Below are positions 47,054 through 48,295 of a stretch of DNA of 48,295 nucleotides, one piece after another. Source of the DNA: a virus. The position numbers and the translations under genes are program-made. The stretch's first letter is position 1; every line of letters begins with the position of its first letter. A model generated the notes under the pieces. The model saw nothing but the letters and a program-made list of their open reading frames with translations. It searched no databases and was not told the origin of the DNA. The DNA lies in the IMG/VR virus record IMGVR_UViG_3300045243_000033, positions 1 through 48,295 of that record, one strand, 5' to 3'.

Positions 47054-47886
47054 TCGCGCCCCGCTTCGAGCCTGGACCCTTCTGCTCGGCTAGGGGCGTC
47101 GGCAGCAGTTCGACCAGGCCCGGCAGGCTCGGACGCACCGCTGCTCCCTCGCTCGGGCTTTGATTGCTCCCGTACTCCGTCGCGCTCGGGGTCGGCAGCA
47201 GATCCTCGATCGCTCCCGCGGTCGTCGGCTCCCGGCGATATCCCGATCGGATCGCCGCCGATCCGCTTTCGCCCAGCGCGGCCACCGGGGTCGGCAGCAG
47301 ATCCTCCACGGCCTGCTGCAGCATGATCCCGTGGCCCTGATTCATCGCCCCCTTGCCCGTTGCCGGTGTTCGCTTCGCTACCGGTGTGGGCAGCAACGGC
47401 GAAGAGCCGGTCACGGAGGTGCGGGGCGCCAAAGGCGGCAGCGGGAAGACAGTCCCATGAGACGACATAGCCGCTCTCGGCCAGATCCCCGAGAACCTCT
47501 CCCCATGCTCGTCCGCGGTCCTCAGTAGGGACAGCGAGGAGGTTCGCCACGTTCTCGATGAGGACGAGCGGCGGTCTAAGTAGGCGAACAACTCGGGCGG
47601 CCTCTCGCCATAGAGCAGTCTCCGGATGGTCGAGTCCCGTTCGCTTTCCGGCTGTTGATCCGCCTTTGCAGGGGAACCCGAACGCGAGAAGATCGACGCG
47701 AGGCGCACTGCCATCCACGTCTCGCACGTCGTGGTAGATCGGCACTCCGTGCCATCGCAGAGACAGGATCCCTCGGCGCTCGGGCTCGGACTCACAGAGG
47801 AAGGCGTGCTCCCATCCGGCGAGGGTGAGGCCGAAGTCGAGGAGTCCGTCCCCGGTGAAGAGGCTGCCGCAGATCGGGCCATTCAC
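46966..47886 (-). CDS. C5-cytosine DNA methyltransferase, catalytic part
   Basis: 306 residues from GTG 47886 (GTGA overlap). Motif I GSLFTGDGLLDFGLTLAGWE, motif IV FGFPCKGGSTAGKR with catalytic Cys (normally PCQ), motif VI LIENVANLL, and motif VIII AFGAPHLRDRLFAVA are in order, as in Dcm-type enzymes. After RDRLFAVA the reading frame continues as Asp/Gly/Pro-rich sequence to a stop at 46966, and lacks motifs IX and X, which appear in other frames (46692-47053). Activity is therefore uncertain. Confidence 0.8.
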   Translation of the reverse strand: MNGPICGSLFTGDGLLDFGLTLAGWEHAFLCESEPERRGILSLRWHGVPIYHDVRDVDGSAPRVDLLAFGFPCKGGSTAGKRTGLDHPETALWREAARVVRLLRPPLVLIENVANLLAVPTEDRGRAWGEVLGDLAESGYVVSWDCLPAAAFGAPHLRDRLFAVAAHTGSEANTGNGQGGDESGPRDHAAAGRGGSAADPGGRAGRKRIGGDPIGISPGADDRGSDRGSAADPERDGVREQSKPERGSSGASEPAGPGRTAADAPSRAEGSRLEAGRECPGGGAHSARSSTCYQRQFGQTLAAAGP

Positions 47887-48044
47887 GCCACTGCCCTAAT
47901 CGCAGCCGTTGGGAACTCATCCCACGTCCGTCCGTCGAGCTCGACGCCCGCCTTACGCGCCAGGTCCTCGAGGTAGGCGCGCTGCCCCAGCGATACCGGC
48001 TTCGGATTGGTCCCGCGCCGTGCCCGTTCGAAGGCCGTGGTCAT
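47883..48044 (-). CDS. Small basic hypothetical protein (DUF3072-like pattern)
   Basis: 53 residues from ATG 48044 (ATGA), stop coupled to the methyltransferase GTG. FERARRGTNPKPVSLGQRAY continues into LEDLARKAGVELDGRTWDEF, reminiscent of the short QxxYLxxLxxxAG motif of DUF3072-type proteins. No function assigned. Confidence 0.6.
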   Translation of the reverse strand: MTTAFERARRGTNPKPVSLGQRAYLEDLARKAGVELDGRTWDEFPTAAIRAVA

Positions 48045-48295
48045 GCCGCTTCGGGAACGGGCAGGGCACGTAGGGCATCAAGGAGCGCCGCCGACTCCGC
48101 CGACCACGCCGACTCCGCCGCCGACCGCGCCGACCGCGCCGACCACGCCGCCGACCACGCCGACTCCGCCGCCGACCGCGCCGCCGACCGCGCCGACTCC
48201 GCCGCCGACCACGCCGACCACGCCGCCGACCACGCCGACTCCGCCGCCGACCGCGCCGCCGACCCCGCCGCCGACTCCGCCGCCGACCGCGCCGA
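48041..48295 (-). CDS. C-terminal part of low-complexity repeat protein (continues off right edge)
   Basis: 84 codons to the edge, stop at 48041-48043. The protein is a run of short Ser-Ala units with one variable residue (SA[A]-E/W/R/H), for example SAAESAWSAAWSARSA, ending ALLDALRALPVPEAA. On the DNA level these are 9- and 12-base tandem units. This composition is typical of the C-termini of the same phage protein family as the gene at the left edge, so I read both as one gene broken by the linear ends. Confidence 0.65.
   Translation of the reverse strand, partial: SARSAAESAAGSAARSAAESAWSAAWSAWSAAESARSAARSAAESAWSAAWSARSARSAAESAWSAESAALLDALRALPVPEAA

Noticed and set aside
46692-47882. 396-residue frame with repeated LLPTP motifs as an independent gene
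   Set aside because: Its first 130 residues are Ser/Arg/Pro-rich shadow of the C5 catalytic domain. Later parts resemble real methyltransferase segments, so it is treated as displaced C-terminus rather than a separate gene.
48097-48295. CRISPR-like array
   Set aside because: The periodic sequence has 9- and 12-base units without spacers of unique sequence and encodes an in-frame protein.

Overview
This 48.3 kb window reads as a nearly complete genome of a temperate, long-tailed phage (siphovirus gene order) of a high-GC, actinobacterium-like host. Supporting signs are the GC-rich codons, frequent GTG/TTG starts, very tight ATGA/GTGA/TGATG overlaps, an uninterrupted attP beside an integrase, and actinophage-like tail and fibre modules. 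The host genus cannot be fixed from sequence alone. The molecule is probably circular or circularly permuted. The gene running off the left edge and the low-complexity gene entering at the right edge look like the N- and C-terminal parts of one protein, so the linear ends are most simply an assembly break inside a repeat.

Immunity region (8.9-10.3 kb): a leftward Cro-like HTH gene and a rightward repressor-like HTH gene diverge from an operator/promoter region rich in TGCAT motifs. The rightward (+) unit also carries a lipoprotein-like gene and a small membrane protein, candidate lysogeny-expressed genes. Everything else is on the minus strand.

Leftward early unit (9.1 kb down to 1, then round to 48.3-44.2 kb): small membrane proteins, an ERF-type annealing protein, a RecB-like nuclease, two HNH proteins, a replisome-organiser-like protein and many small zinc-binding or coupled ORFs. 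Then come the split repeat protein, a C5-cytosine methyltransferase with a scrambled reading frame at its C-terminus, an N4/N6 DNA methyltransferase, an excisionase-like HTH protein and a tyrosine integrase. The unit ends at attP, which contains the 3' half of a tRNA-Val(CAC) gene.

Late unit (43.9 down to 10.2 kb): a run of small unknown genes, terminase small and large subunits, portal, Mu F-like head protein, a collagen-like fibre, an HNH protein, an initiator-type tRNA-Met and an intrinsic terminator. These are followed by a prohead protease/scaffold, decoration protein, major capsid protein, head-tail connectors, tail terminator, tail tube, tail assembly chaperones with a -1 slippery heptamer, and a 1280-residue tape measure with two peptidoglycan-hydrolase-like regions. 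Large tail/baseplate proteins, a fibre, an alpha/beta-hydrolase and a lysis region (M15-type peptidase, lysozyme-like protein, holin-like proteins) complete the unit, which converges on the rightward immunity unit near 10.3 kb.

The most unusual points are the phage-borne tRNA with all the hallmarks of an initiator tRNA, the multi-frame C5 methyltransferase, the nested GC/AT-rich palindrome at 1.36-1.45 kb, the probably leaderless Cro transcript, and the gene split across the window ends.
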